The notes beneath the pieces were generated by a model. It searched no databases and was not told the DNA's origin. It saw nothing but the letters and a program-made list of their open reading frames with translations. A stretch of 64,000 bases of DNA, taken from contig NZ_JASGKT010000001.1 of assembly GCF_047600445.1 (NCBI RefSeq), positions 767,102-831,101 on the forward strand. The letters run 5' to 3'. The stretch comes from Piscinibacter sp047600445 (lineage in GTDB: Bacteria; Pseudomonadota; Gammaproteobacteria; Burkholderiales; Burkholderiaceae_C). The translations under genes were made by a program, and so were the position numbers. This document shows, one piece after another, positions 44,152 through 52,847 of this stretch (the stretch's first letter is position 1; each line of letters opens with the position of its first letter).

Positions 44152-46047
44152 TCAGCGCATGCCCGAGGCCGGGGTTTCGGGGCCCAGGGGCAGCGTGAGC
44201 CTTATCACGGTGCCGTAGCCGGGTCCGGACTCGACCAGGCACTGGCCCTGCATCTGCTTGGCGCGCTGCTTCATGCTGGTCATGCCGTGGCCGCGGTCGA
44301 GCTTGCCGTCGAGCTCCATCGGAATGCCCTTGCCGTTGTCCTGGATGTTGATGCCGAACTGGTTGTCGAGGATCGCGCAGCGCACCTTCACGTGCGAGGC
44401 GCCGCTGTGCTTGATGATGTTGTTGACCGACTCGCGCAGGATGCGCGTGGTCTGCACGTAGACGCGCGCGGCCAGCACCTGGTCGCTGTCCTCGGCCGGG
44501 CTGCGCCAGTCGATCTCGACGTTGGCCTGGCCGAGCCGCATCACCGTCTCGGCGCGCCAGTCGGCCAGCGCGTCGGTCAGCCGTGTCGGCTTGCCGGTCA
44601 GGCCGCGCACCGACAGGCGCATCTCCTCGAGCGCGTCGCGCGCCAGCGTCGAGATGCGCTCGCTCTCGCTGGTGTGCACGATGGTCAGCAGCTTGGCGCC
44701 GAGGTCGTCGTGCAGGTCGGCGGCGATGCGCTTGCGCTCCTTCTGCGTCACCTGCTCGATGCGCGCCTCGGCCTGCTCGGCGAAGTTGCGCTCGATCTCG
44801 GCGCTGACCTCGCGCACGCGCGCGTCGACCAGGTAGCGCAGGTCGGGCGCGGCGGCCGGCGCGGCGGCGCGCTGCAGCAGCAGCCGCGCGCCGAACGCCA
44901 GCAGGATCAGCGGCAGCAGCACCTGCATGCGCGGCGAGTCGGGCAGCGGCAGCCAGTCGCGCTGCACCGCCAGCTCGTGCAGCATCACCGCCGCGGTGGC
45001 GGCCAGCGCCGCGGCCATCGGCCAGAAGTCGCGGCGCCGGTCGCGCCAGCTGATGCGCAGGTGCAGCAGCATCGCGCCGAGCGTCTCCAGCGCCAGCACC
45101 ACGTACCAGCCGCTGGTGACGGCGAACAGCCGCGACGGGCCGGCCAGCAGCAGGCTCGTCGGCAGCAGCACGCACTGCGCGAGCAGCGCCGCCTCGATCA
45201 TGCGCGAGCGCACGCCGGCGTAGCTGAGCAGGAACTGCACGCCCAGGCCGAGCACCGGCGTGAACGACAGGCAGACGAGGAACTCGACGGTGGCGTTGTC
45301 CAGAGGCACGCCTCGCCACCAGTGCCGCGCCGACAGCAGCGCCAGGCCGAGCGCCATCAGCCCGTAGTAGCCCAGCGGCGCGTCGCGCCGGTTCACCCAG
45401 GCCAGCAGCACCATCACCGCGCCGAGCGTGGCCAGCGCGAGGTTGACGATCTTGACGAGCGAGACGTTCCAGAACACCGCGTCGGCGAAGCGGCCGCTCA
45501 GGTCGTCGTAGGCGCCGATGTGCAGCGCCGCCAGGCCGCCGGCGCGGTCGCGCGAGGCGACGCTGCCCAGCGCGTGGCCGCGCACCTGCAGGTCGAGCAC
45601 GTTGCCGCGCGACAGCACCAGCCCGCCGGGGATGGCGATCAGTTGCGGGTAGGCGCAGTCGCGCGCCAGCGGCTCGCCCGCGCGGCCGCCGCTGTGGATG
45701 CGCCGGCCGTTCAGGTGCACGTCGAGCGCGCTGCAGGCGCGCTGCACGTACAGGCCGAGCAGGTCGTTGCGGTCGAGCGCGCCGACCGGGTCGAACTGCA
45801 CGCGGTACCAGACGCTGCCGTCGTGGTGCGGATGGTTCTCGTCCCACTCGTCGGGCAGCGCCACGCTGGCGGCGGAGGGGTCGCCCTCGGGGAAGCGCTC
45901 GTCGTTGCTCGCCACCGCCAGCGCCTCGGCGATCACCTGCACGCCGGCCGGCTGCGCCGGCGCGGCGGCGGCCATCCAGGCCAGCAGCGCGAGCAGCGCC
46001 GGCAGCGCCAGGCGCGAGACGGTGCGGACGAAGGCGGCGCGCGGCAT
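44152..46047 (-). CDS. Membrane sensor histidine kinase (HisKA_3, multi-TM)
   Basis: Histidine kinase of 631 aa. It has a signal peptide (about 1-33), a periplasmic beta-rich domain (about 34-190), seven or so membrane helices (about 195-390), a coiled coil, a HisKA_3 dimerisation box QKERKRIAADLHDDLGAK with His446, and a HATPase domain with NNIIKHSGASHV, DNGKGIP and GHGMTSMKQRA. The layout resembles 7TMR-DISM receptors. It controls the NarL-type regulator next to it. The signal is unknown. Confidence 0.9.
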   Translation of the reverse strand: MPRAAFVRTVSRLALPALLALLAWMAAAAPAQPAGVQVIAEALAVASNDERFPEGDPSAASVALPDEWDENHPHHDGSVWYRVQFDPVGALDRNDLLGLYVQRACSALDVHLNGRRIHSGGRAGEPLARDCAYPQLIAIPGGLVLSRGNVLDLQVRGHALGSVASRDRAGGLAALHIGAYDDLSGRFADAVFWNVSLVKIVNLALATLGAVMVLLAWVNRRDAPLGYYGLMALGLALLSARHWWRGVPLDNATVEFLVCLSFTPVLGLGVQFLLSYAGVRSRMIEAALLAQCVLLPTSLLLAGPSRLFAVTSGWYVVLALETLGAMLLHLRISWRDRRRDFWPMAAALAATAAVMLHELAVQRDWLPLPDSPRMQVLLPLILLAFGARLLLQRAAAPAAAPDLRYLVDARVREVSAEIERNFAEQAEARIEQVTQKERKRIAADLHDDLGAKLLTIVHTSESERISTLARDALEEMRLSVRGLTGKPTRLTDALADWRAETVMRLGQANVEIDWRSPAEDSDQVLAARVYVQTTRILRESVNNIIKHSGASHVKVRCAILDNQFGINIQDNGKGIPMELDGKLDRGHGMTSMKQRAKQMQGQCLVESGPGYGTVIRLTLPLGPETPASGMR

Positions 46048-46091
46048 GGGCGGCGATTGTGCAGGAAGGCCCGCCGCAGGCGGCGGCCGGA

Positions 46092-46107
46092 TGGCACGAT
46101 CGTGCCA
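46092..46107. promoter_or_regulatory. Perfect 16-bp palindrome between kinase and phoH
   Basis: TGGCACGA at 46092-46099 and its exact reverse complement at 46100-46107 lie 45 bp upstream of the histidine-kinase start and 85 bp upstream of phoH. The size suits a dimeric regulator such as the adjacent NarL-type protein. It is not a good sigma-54 promoter because the -12 GC is out of register. Confidence 0.5.
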
Positions 46108-46140
46108 CGCCCGGCGGCGGCTTGGCGCGACAATGCCCGC

Positions 46141-46184
46141 TTTGCCGGTCCTTTGCCGGCCGTTTGCCGACCCTTGCCGACATC
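46141..46184. repeat. Four tandem 11-bp TTTGCCG-type repeats upstream of phoH
   Basis: The units are TTTGCCGGTCC (46141), TTTGCCGGCCG (46152), TTTGCCGACCC (46163) and TTGCCGACATC (46174, lacking one T). They end eight bases before the phoH GTG start. The 11-bp spacing puts all copies on the same helix face. Confidence 0.7.
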
Positions 46185-46191
46185 CCCGCCC

Positions 46192-47178
46192 GTGATCCTC
46201 CGCCACGCTTTCATCCCGTCCGACAACGCGCGCCTGGCCCACCTGTGCGGCAGCCTCGACGAGCACCTGCGCAGCATCGAGGCGGCGCTCGACGTGACGA
46301 TCTCGCGGCGCAACGAGTCGTTCCGCGTCGAGGGCGGCAAGCGCCAGGCCGAGCGCGCGGTGGCGCTGCTGCAGTCGCTGTACGACCGCGCGCGGCGCGC
46401 GATCCCGGCCGAGCAGGTGCAGCTCGCCATCGTCGAGGCGATGGCCGACCTGAAGGCGCCGCCGCTGCGCGCCGCCACCGCGGCCGATGCCGCGCCGCCC
46501 GGCGACGACGGCGACATCGTGCTGCACACGCGCCGCAGCGACCTGTCCGGCCGCACGCCCAACCAGGTGGCCTACCTGCGCAACATCCTCGGCCACGACA
46601 TCACCTTCGGCATCGGCCCGGCCGGCACCGGCAAGACCTTCCTCGCGGTGGCCTGCGCGGTCGACGCGCTGGAGCGCAGCCAGGTGCAGCGCATCATCCT
46701 GACGCGCCCGGCGGTGGAGGCCGGCGAGCGCCTCGGCTTCCTGCCCGGCGACCTGGCGCAGAAGGTCGACCCCTACCTGCGCCCGCTGTACGACGCGCTG
46801 TACGACCTGATGGGCTTCGACCGCGTCACCAAGGCCTTCGAGAAGGGCACGCTGGAGATCGCGCCGCTGGCCTTCATGCGCGGGCGCACGCTGAACCACG
46901 CCTTCGTGATCCTCGACGAGGCGCAGAACACCACGCCCGAGCAGATGAAGATGTTCCTGACGCGCATCGGCTTCGGCGCCAAGGCGGTGGTCACCGGCGA
47001 CGTGAGCCAGATCGACCTGCCGCGCGGCACCGCCAGCGGGCTGGTCGACGCCGAGCGCGTGCTCGCGCGCGTGCGCGGCATCGCGACGACGCGCTTCACC
47101 GCCGCCGACGTGGTGCGCCACCCGCTGGTGGCGCGCATCGTCGAGGCCTACGACGCGGCGCGGGTGGACGAACGCTGA
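46192..47178 (+). CDS. phoH: PhoH-like ATPase (PhoH/YbeZ)
   Basis: P-loop ATPase of 328 aa. Walker A is GPAGTGKTFLAV near residue 145, Walker B FVILDEAQNTT, and GDVSQIDLPRG follows. The family start VILRHAFIPSDNARLAHLCG points to GTG 46192. PhoH/YbeZ acts with YbeY in rRNA and ribosome maturation. The ybeY gene follows with a one-base overlap (TGATG). Confidence 0.95.
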   Translation: MILRHAFIPSDNARLAHLCGSLDEHLRSIEAALDVTISRRNESFRVEGGKRQAERAVALLQSLYDRARRAIPAEQVQLAIVEAMADLKAPPLRAATAADAAPPGDDGDIVLHTRRSDLSGRTPNQVAYLRNILGHDITFGIGPAGTGKTFLAVACAVDALERSQVQRIILTRPAVEAGERLGFLPGDLAQKVDPYLRPLYDALYDLMGFDRVTKAFEKGTLEIAPLAFMRGRTLNHAFVILDEAQNTTPEQMKMFLTRIGFGAKAVVTGDVSQIDLPRGTASGLVDAERVLARVRGIATTRFTAADVVRHPLVARIVEAYDAARVDER

Positions 47179-47624
47179 TGGCCGCGGCCCGCCCCGCGCT
47201 GAGCCTGTCGCTGCAATTCGCCGACGCGAGCCACCGCGAGCACCTGCCGCGCCACAAGGTGGCGCGCTGGATGCGCGCCGCGCTGGAAGCGCCGGCCGAG
47301 ATCGCGGTGCGCATCGTCGATGCCGAGGAAGGCCGCGCGATGAACCGCGACTACCGCGGCCGCGACTACGCGACCAACGTGCTGACCTTCGACTACGCGC
47401 ACGAGCCCGTGGTGCACGCCGACCTGGTGCTGTGCGCGCCGGTGGTCGAGCACGAGGCGCGCGAGCAGGGCAAGACGCTCGAAGCGCACTACGCCCACCT
47501 GCTGGTGCACGGCACGCTGCACGCGCAGGGCTGGGACCACGAGCGCGTGCGCGACGCGAGGGCGATGGAGGCGCGCGAGACGGCGATCCTCGCCGCGCTC
47601 GGCTTTCCGGACCCCTACGCATAG
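47178..47624 (+). CDS. ybeY: Endoribonuclease YbeY
   Basis: YbeY of 148 aa. The zinc motif HGTLHAQGWDH (His111, His115, His121) is complete, and the substrate-groove region MNRDYRGRDYATNVLTF is conserved. It takes part in 16S rRNA 3'-end maturation and ribosome quality control. The usual corC and lnt genes do not follow; instead repeat A and a convergent exporter gene do. Confidence 0.96.
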   Translation: MAAARPALSLSLQFADASHREHLPRHKVARWMRAALEAPAEIAVRIVDAEEGRAMNRDYRGRDYATNVLTFDYAHEPVVHADLVLCAPVVEHEAREQGKTLEAHYAHLLVHGTLHAQGWDHERVRDARAMEARETAILAALGFPDPYA

Positions 47625-47626
47625 AT

Positions 47627-47699
47627 CCGTTCGGGCTGGGCTTGTCGAAGCCCACCGAGGTGCTCCGCAGGGCCCTTCGACAAGCTCAGGGCGAACGGG
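47627..47699. repeat. Repeat family A, copy 3
   Basis: The left arm is CCGTTCGGGCTGGGCTTGTC and the right arm ends GCCCTTCGACAAGCTCAGG followed by GCGAACGGG. It lies between convergent ybeY and the EamA gene. The TGA of the EamA gene (47686-47688 on the minus strand) lies in the right arm. Confidence 0.85.
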
Positions 47700-48591
47700 T
47701 ATTGGCGGCCGCGCGCGCCGGCAGCAGCACCGACGCGATCGCCGCCAGCATCAGTGCGATGGCGACGAAGTCCTGCCAGTGCAACTGCTCGTTCAGCCAC
47801 CACGCGCCCGACAGCGTGCCCAGCACCGGGATCAGCATCACCGACAGCGTCGAGGCCACCGGCGGCAGCGCGCGCGCCAGGTACAGCCACACCGGCTGCG
47901 CGAAGCCGAAGATCAGCAGCGCGTTGAAGACGATCGCCGCCCACACGCCCGGCGTCGGGGCCTGCCAGCGCGGGTGTTCGAGCGCGGCGGACAGCACGGT
48001 CATCACCAGCGTCGTGATCAGCGTCATCCAGAACACGATCGCCAGCGTCGGCGCCGTGATGCGCGTGCGGCGCAACTGCTGCGTGCCGAGCGCCCACAGC
48101 GCGGCCGACACCAGCATGCCGCCGGCGGCCCAGGGCTTGCCGGCCATGCGGCCGAGTTCGTGCCACAGCAGCAGCGCGACGCCCAGCGCCGCGGCCGCCA
48201 CGCCGGCGAGCTGCCGGCCCGACAGGCGCTGGCCGAACAGCGCCATGCCCCACAGCGCCGAGAACACCGGCATCGTGTAGCCGAGGATCGCGGCGCGCCC
48301 CGACGACAGCGCCTGCACCGACACGATCGCCAGCACGTGCCAGACGATCATGTTGGTGACGCTCAGCGAGGCCAGTTCGCGCCACTCGCGCCGCGCGACG
48401 GCCAGCGGCACGCCGAGCCGGCGCAGCGCCAGCCACAGCACCGGCAGGCCGAGCCACATCGACAGCGCGCGGAAGCTCAGCGGCGCGAAGTGCGTGACGC
48501 CGAACTTCATGATCGGCCAGTTCAGCCCCCACACCAGCGTCAGCCCGGCCAGCAGCGTCAACTGGCGGGTGTTGAAGTGCGCCGCGCTCAA
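47686..48591 (-). CDS. EamA/DMT-family transporter
   Basis: Ten-helix drug/metabolite transporter of 301 aa with two EamA halves. The first begins LLAGLTLVWGLNWPIMKFGV, and the second covers GGMLVSAALWALGTQQLRR onward. The start is TTG 48591, overlapping the CorA stop as TTGA. It probably exports an amino acid or metabolite. The last residues (NTRSP) come from repeat A. Confidence 0.88.
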   Translation of the reverse strand: MSAAHFNTRQLTLLAGLTLVWGLNWPIMKFGVTHFAPLSFRALSMWLGLPVLWLALRRLGVPLAVARREWRELASLSVTNMIVWHVLAIVSVQALSSGRAAILGYTMPVFSALWGMALFGQRLSGRQLAGVAAAALGVALLLWHELGRMAGKPWAAGGMLVSAALWALGTQQLRRTRITAPTLAIVFWMTLITTLVMTVLSAALEHPRWQAPTPGVWAAIVFNALLIFGFAQPVWLYLARALPPVASTLSVMLIPVLGTLSGAWWLNEQLHWQDFVAIALMLAAIASVLLPARAAANTRSP

Positions 48592-49682
48592 TGCCGCGTG
48601 CTCAGGTAGTTCTTGCGCCAGAAGAACACGCTCAGGCCGACACCCAGCGCCAGCATCAGCAGGAAGACGACCCAGAAGCCGGTCGGGCTGTGGATCAGCG
48701 GCAGGCCCTCGAAGTTCATGCCGAAGAAGCCGGTCAGCAGGTTCAGCGGCAGGAAGATCGCGGTCAGCACGGTCAGCGTGCGCATGATGTTGTTGGTGCG
48801 GTGACTCTGCGCGGCGAAGTGCATCTGCACCGCCGTCTCGGCCGCCGACTCGAGCCGGCGCACGTGCGACAGCACGCGCTCGATGTGCTCGATGATGTCG
48901 CGCGAGCGCAGCCGCAGCAGCTCGCGCTCGCGGCTCGCGCCGGGGTCGTCGGGCCACTCCTCGAGCGCGTCGATCCATTCGGCCAGCGCGCTGCGCTGGT
49001 CCTCGCAGGTGTCCTCCAGCATGTGCAGCGCGTTGCGCGATTCCAGCAGCAGTTGCCAGTTGCGGAACCCGCCGGGGCGGAACAGCTCGCTTTGCAGGTG
49101 CGTGAACTGGCGCGTCAGCAGGCGGCGCAGTTCGAGGTAGCTGTCGACCATGTGGTTGACCATGCGAAGCATCAGGTCGGCCGGGCTGCTGGGCAGCCTG
49201 ACGACGGCGCGCAACGCCGCCTCGCCGGGCTGCGACTGCTGCGCCAGGCGCGTGGCGAAGTGGTCGAGCACCTGGCAGTCGGTCGGGTGAACGGTGAGCA
49301 GCACGCGGTCGAACACCGCGAAGCCGACCGGGCTGGTGTCGATCGCCGCGAGCGCCTCGCGCGCCGAGGCGAGCGTGCCGTGCGTTTCGTCGACGAAGCT
49401 GCCGGCCGTGCCGGCGCCGGCGGCCAGGCGCCTGAACACCAGCAGGTCGTAGCCCGAGGTGGTGTCGAAGTGCGAGGGCAACTGGTTGCTCAGCAGGTCG
49501 GAGACGTGCAGGTCGACCAGCATGCCGCCGGTCCACTGCGCGAGCCGGGCCTGCAGCGTCGCCACGTTGACCTCGAACTCGCGCCGCGCCGCGCCGATCC
49601 ACAGGTAGCCGGCCGGCGGCAGCGCATCGGGCAGCGCGTCCAGCTCGCTGAACTGCTCGCCGCTGACGTGGAAGACGCGCAT
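48588..49682 (-). CDS. corA: CorA-family magnesium/divalent-cation channel
   Basis: Protein of 364 aa with a large cytoplasmic N-terminal domain, a long stalk helix, and two C-terminal membrane helices joined by the hallmark GMN loop (LLTGFFGMNFEGLP) near residue 320. It probably carries Mg2+, Co2+ or Zn2+. It is 20 bp from hemB in the same direction and overlaps the EamA gene. Confidence 0.92.
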   Translation of the reverse strand: MRVFHVSGEQFSELDALPDALPPAGYLWIGAARREFEVNVATLQARLAQWTGGMLVDLHVSDLLSNQLPSHFDTTSGYDLLVFRRLAAGAGTAGSFVDETHGTLASAREALAAIDTSPVGFAVFDRVLLTVHPTDCQVLDHFATRLAQQSQPGEAALRAVVRLPSSPADLMLRMVNHMVDSYLELRRLLTRQFTHLQSELFRPGGFRNWQLLLESRNALHMLEDTCEDQRSALAEWIDALEEWPDDPGASRERELLRLRSRDIIEHIERVLSHVRRLESAAETAVQMHFAAQSHRTNNIMRTLTVLTAIFLPLNLLTGFFGMNFEGLPLIHSPTGFWVVFLLMLALGVGLSVFFWRKNYLSTRH

Positions 49683-49702
49683 GCGGTGCGCCGTGCCGCG
49701 CT

Positions 49703-50713
49703 TCAGGCCGCTTTCAGCAGCCGCGCGGCGTCGCGCGCGAAGTAGGTCAGCACGCCGTCGGCGCCGGCGCGCTTGAAGCCGAGCAGCGTCTCCATCATCA
49801 CCGCGTCGTGGTCCAGCCAGCCGTTCTGGGCGGCGGCCTTGAGCATCGCGTACTCGCCGCTGACCTGGTAGGCGAAGGTCGGCAGGCGGAAGCGGTCCTT
49901 CACGCGGCGCACGATGTCGAGATAGGGCATGCCGGGCTTGACCATCACCATGTCGGCGCCCTCGGCGATGTCCAGCGCCACCTCGCGCAGCGCCTCGTCG
50001 CTGTTGCCCGGGTCCATCTGGTAGACCTTCTTGTTGCTCCTGCCGAGGTTGGCGGCCGAGCCCACCGCGTCGCGGAACGGGCCGTAGAAGGCGCTCGCGT
50101 ACTTGGCGCTGTAGGCCATGATGCGCGTGTGGATCAGGCCGCGCTGCTCGAGCGCGGCGCGGATCGCGCCTATCCTGCCGTCCATCATGTCGCTGGGCGC
50201 GACGATGTCGACGCCGGCCTCGGCCTGCACCAGCGCCTGCCGCGTCAGCACCGCCACCGTCTCGTCGTTGAGGATGTAGCCGGTGGCGTCGAGCAGGCCG
50301 TCCTGGCCGTGCGAGGTGAAGGGGTCCAGCGCCACGTCGGTCATCACGCCGAGTTCGGGAAAGCGCGTTTTCAGCTCGCGCACCACCGTCGGCACCAGGC
50401 CCTCGGGGTTGAGCGCCTCGCGGCCGTCCTCGGTCTTCAGCGAGGGCTCGATCACCGGGAACAGCGCCAGCACCGGGATGCCCAGCGCCACGCAGTCCTC
50501 GGCCACCGGCAGCAGCCGGTCGAGGCTCAGGCGCTGCACGCCGGGCATCGAGGCGACGTCCTGCACCTGGTTGCGGCCCGGCAGCACGAACACCGGCAGG
50601 ATCAGGTCGCTGGCATGCAGCCGATGCTCGCGCACCAGCTCGCGTGTGAAGGTGTCGCGACGCAGGCGTCGCGGGCGGCTGGCGGGGTAGGGCGGCGGCG
50701 TCTGCATGACCAT
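49703..50713 (-). CDS. hemB: Delta-aminolevulinic acid dehydratase (porphobilinogen synthase)
   Basis: HemB of 336 aa. The Schiff-base lysines lie in MAYSAKYASAFYGPF and MVMVKPGMPYLD. MTDVALDPFTSHGQDG shows Asp residues in place of the zinc cysteines, so it is the magnesium-type enzyme. It condenses two 5-aminolevulinates to porphobilinogen. The start is either 50713 or ATG 50707 (MQTPPPYPAS), which fits the family better. It is divergent from hemJ across the candidate small RNA. Confidence 0.95.
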   Translation of the reverse strand: MVMQTPPPYPASRPRRLRRDTFTRELVREHRLHASDLILPVFVLPGRNQVQDVASMPGVQRLSLDRLLPVAEDCVALGIPVLALFPVIEPSLKTEDGREALNPEGLVPTVVRELKTRFPELGVMTDVALDPFTSHGQDGLLDATGYILNDETVAVLTRQALVQAEAGVDIVAPSDMMDGRIGAIRAALEQRGLIHTRIMAYSAKYASAFYGPFRDAVGSAANLGRSNKKVYQMDPGNSDEALREVALDIAEGADMVMVKPGMPYLDIVRRVKDRFRLPTFAYQVSGEYAMLKAAAQNGWLDHDAVMMETLLGFKRAGADGVLTYFARDAARLLKAA

Positions 50714-50780
50714 CTGCGAGGCTCGGGGATGCTTGCGCGCGAGGTCGCCAGTCCCGGGTCCATCTGCTAAAGTTACAAGT

Positions 50781-50889
50781 GAATGATAGCCGTAAGGCCG
50801 TCGTTCCCTGCTTTTCCTCCCTGAGCAGGAGCCTTACCGTGATGACAGCGATAAGGCTTTTCGAGCCCCGGCTTCGGCCGGGGCTTTTT
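50781..50889 (+). ncRNA. Candidate structured small RNA between hemB and hemJ
   Basis: Plus-strand segment with four successive hairpins: GCC-GTAA-GGC (50789-50798); CCTGCT/AGCAGG (50807-50829) with a loop containing TTTTCCTCCC; AGCCTTA/TAAGGCT (50830-50858) followed by TTTT; and the terminator at 50864. No reading frame fits. The CU-rich loop could pair with Shine-Dalgarno sequences, as in the anti-SD loops of known proteobacterial sRNAs. The 5' end and promoter are not clear. It could instead be the untranslated leader of hemJ. Confidence 0.55.
50864..50889 (+). terminator. Intrinsic terminator
   Basis: A 9-bp stem (AGCCCCGGC with GCCGGGGCT), a TTCG tetraloop and a T5 run beginning in the last stem base. 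It is the clearest rho-independent terminator in the window. It lies 42 bp before hemJ, so it must end a transcript started in the hemB-hemJ spacer. Confidence 0.85.
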
Positions 50890-50930
50890 CGTTCACGGGG
50901 CCGCGTGCCCAAGCTCGCGATAATCGTCCG

Positions 50931-51359
50931 ATGCTCTGGGTCAAAGCCTTCCACATCGTGTTCGTCGCGGCCTGGTTCGCCGGGCTGTTCTACCTGCCGC
51001 GCATCTTCGTCAACCTCGCCTCGGTGCCGGCCGACAGCCACGCCGAGCGCGAGCGGCTGCTGCTGATGGCGCGCCGGCTGTACCGCTTCTCCGGCATCCT
51101 GATGGTGCCCGCGCTCGCGCTCGGCCTGCTGCTGTGGCTGTACTACGGCATCGGCCGTGGCCCGGGCAACTACTGGCTGCACGCCAAGCTGCTGCTGGTG
51201 GTCGGCGTGCTCGGCTACCACCACGTGTGCGGCGCCTCGCTGCGCCGCTTCGAGCAGTTCGCCAACCGGCGCAGCGAGCGCTGGTTCCGCGTCTTCAACG
51301 AAGTCACCGTGCTGCTGTTCGCCGCCATCGTCGTGCTGGTGGTGGTCAAGCCGTTCTGA
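50931..51359 (+). CDS. hemJ: Protoporphyrinogen IX oxidase HemJ
   Basis: Small four-helix membrane protein of 142 aa. The opening LWVKAFHIVFVAAWFAGLFY contains the conserved His, and a later block is NYWLHAKLLLVVGVLGYHHV with further His and Lys residues. This is the HemJ/CopD-like family that oxidises protoporphyrinogen IX in bacteria without HemG/HemY. Its placement opposite hemB supports a heme role. Confidence 0.9.
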   Translation: MLWVKAFHIVFVAAWFAGLFYLPRIFVNLASVPADSHAERERLLLMARRLYRFSGILMVPALALGLLLWLYYGIGRGPGNYWLHAKLLLVVGVLGYHHVCGASLRRFEQFANRRSERWFRVFNEVTVLLFAAIVVLVVVKPF

Positions 51360-51369
51360 CGGCGAGGGT

Positions 51370-52476
51370 GTGAACCGCCAGCCCAGCTCCGCCGTGCCGC
51401 TGGCGTGCTTCTACGCGGCGCTGATCGTCTACGCCAGCCTCTATCCGTTCGGCGACTGGCGCGTGCCCGGGCATTCGCCGTGGCAGTTCCTCTGGCTGCC
51501 CTGGCCGCGCTACTGGACCGCCTTCGACATCGTCGCCAACCTGCTCGGCTACGTGCCGTTCGGCGTGCTGGTCTTCGTCGCCTGCCTGCGCGCCGGGCAG
51601 GCGCCGGCGCGCGGCCTGCTGGCAGCGCTGCTGGCCGGCACGCTGCTCTCGTTCTCGATGGAGATGCTGCAGAACTTCCTGCCGCGGCGCGTGCCGTCGA
51701 ACATCGACCTGGCGCTCAACGGTGTCGGCAGCGCGGCCGGCGCGGCGCTCGGCTGGCTGGTGCTGGGCGCCGGCGGCATCGACCGCTGGCAGTCGCTGCG
51801 CGAGCGCTGGTTCATCGCCGGCAGCGCCGGCGGCCTGGCGCTGCTGCTGCTGTGGCCGCTCGGGCTGTTGTTCCCGGCGCCGGTGCCGCTGGGGCTGGGC
51901 CAGGTGCTGCCGCGCCTGCAGGAGGGGGTGCAATGGGCGCTGCAGGGCAGCCCGGTGCTGGACGCGCTCGCGCCCTGGCTCGGCGCCGCGCCGGCCGAGC
52001 CGCTGTCCGCCGGGCAGGAGCTGGCCACGGTGGCGCTCGGCCTGCTCGCGCCGTGCATGGTGGCGCTGGCGGTGGCGCGGCCGGGCTGGCGGCGCCTGGC
52101 GCTGCTGGCCGGCGCGATGCTGATGGGCGCGGCGGCCACCACCTTGTCGACCGCGCTGAACTTCGGCCCGGCGCACGCGCTGGCCTGGCGCACGCCGAAC
52201 GCCGAGGCCGGCTTCGCGCTCGGCGCGGTGCTGGCGCTGCTGGCCGTGCTGCTGCCGCGCCGCGCCGCGCTGGGCGTCGGGCTGGTGGCGCTGTCGGGGC
52301 TGGTCGCGCTGGTGGCGCACGCGCCGGCCGACCCTTACTTCGCCCAGAGCCTGCAGGCCTGGGAGCAGGGCCGCTTCATCCACTTCCACGGCGCGGCGCA
52401 GTGGGTGGGCTGGCTGTGGCCCTACGCGGCGCTGCTGTACCTGCTGGTGCGAGTGGCCGCGCACGAGCCGGAGTGA
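51370..52476 (+). CDS. VanZ-like family membrane protein
   Basis: Protein of 368 aa. The VanZ domain is in the first half (about 10-140: LYPFGDWR, FDIVANLLGYVPFGVLVFV, FSMEMLQNFLPRRVPSNIDL) and more membrane helices follow in the second half, about ten in total. The start is GTG 51370 with a weak GAGG box, ten bases after hemJ. The function is unknown; VanZ proteins have been tied to glycopeptide resistance and cell-wall stress. Confidence 0.85.
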   Translation: MNRQPSSAVPLACFYAALIVYASLYPFGDWRVPGHSPWQFLWLPWPRYWTAFDIVANLLGYVPFGVLVFVACLRAGQAPARGLLAALLAGTLLSFSMEMLQNFLPRRVPSNIDLALNGVGSAAGAALGWLVLGAGGIDRWQSLRERWFIAGSAGGLALLLLWPLGLLFPAPVPLGLGQVLPRLQEGVQWALQGSPVLDALAPWLGAAPAEPLSAGQELATVALGLLAPCMVALAVARPGWRRLALLAGAMLMGAAATTLSTALNFGPAHALAWRTPNAEAGFALGAVLALLAVLLPRRAALGVGLVALSGLVALVAHAPADPYFAQSLQAWEQGRFIHFHGAAQWVGWLWPYAALLYLLVRVAAHEPE

Positions 52477-52520
52477 TGGGCAGGGGGCAGGGGTGAAGGC
52501 CCGCCTCCTAGAATCCGCGC

Positions 52521-52847
52521 ATGAGCTACTACCAGCGCCACATCTTCTTCTGCCTGAACCAGCGCGAGAACGGCGAGGACGCCTGCGCGCTGCACGGCGC
52601 GAAGGAGGGCTTCGACCGCTGCAAGGCGCGCGTCAAGGCCGAAGGCCTGGCCGGGCCGGGCGGCGTGCGCGTCAACAAGGCCGGCTGCCTCGACCGCTGC
52701 GCCGGCGGACCGGTGGCGGTGGTCTACCCGGAGGCGGTCTGGTACACCTACGTCGATGCCGACGACATCGACGAGATCGTCGAGCGTCACCTCAAGCGCG
52801 GCGAGGTGGTCGAGCGCCTCGTGCTGCCGCCGAGCGTCGGCCGGTGA
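52521..52847 (+). CDS. Thioredoxin-like [2Fe-2S] ferredoxin
   Basis: Protein of 108 aa. The cysteine pattern is FFCLNQR (Cys11), DACALHG (Cys22), then GCLDRCAGGP (Cys56, Cys60), as in the thioredoxin-fold [2Fe-2S] family related to NuoE. It could pass electrons in a small redox step. It is coupled to the following hydrolase gene by a GTGA overlap. Confidence 0.87.
   Translation: MSYYQRHIFFCLNQRENGEDACALHGAKEGFDRCKARVKAEGLAGPGGVRVNKAGCLDRCAGGPVAVVYPEAVWYTYVDADDIDEIVERHLKRGEVVERLVLPPSVGR

Noticed and set aside
46092..46107. Sigma-54 promoter (TGGCACG start)
   Set aside because: The GC of the -12 element is one base out of register and TTGC is missing; a simple palindrome explains it better.
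46141..46184. CRISPR-like array
   Set aside because: Units are 11 bp and directly adjacent, with no spacers and no cas genes nearby.
50781..50889. Spot 42-type RNA
   Set aside because: The sequence does not resemble Spot 42, and polA and engB are not adjacent. A new or anti-SD-type RNA is more likely.
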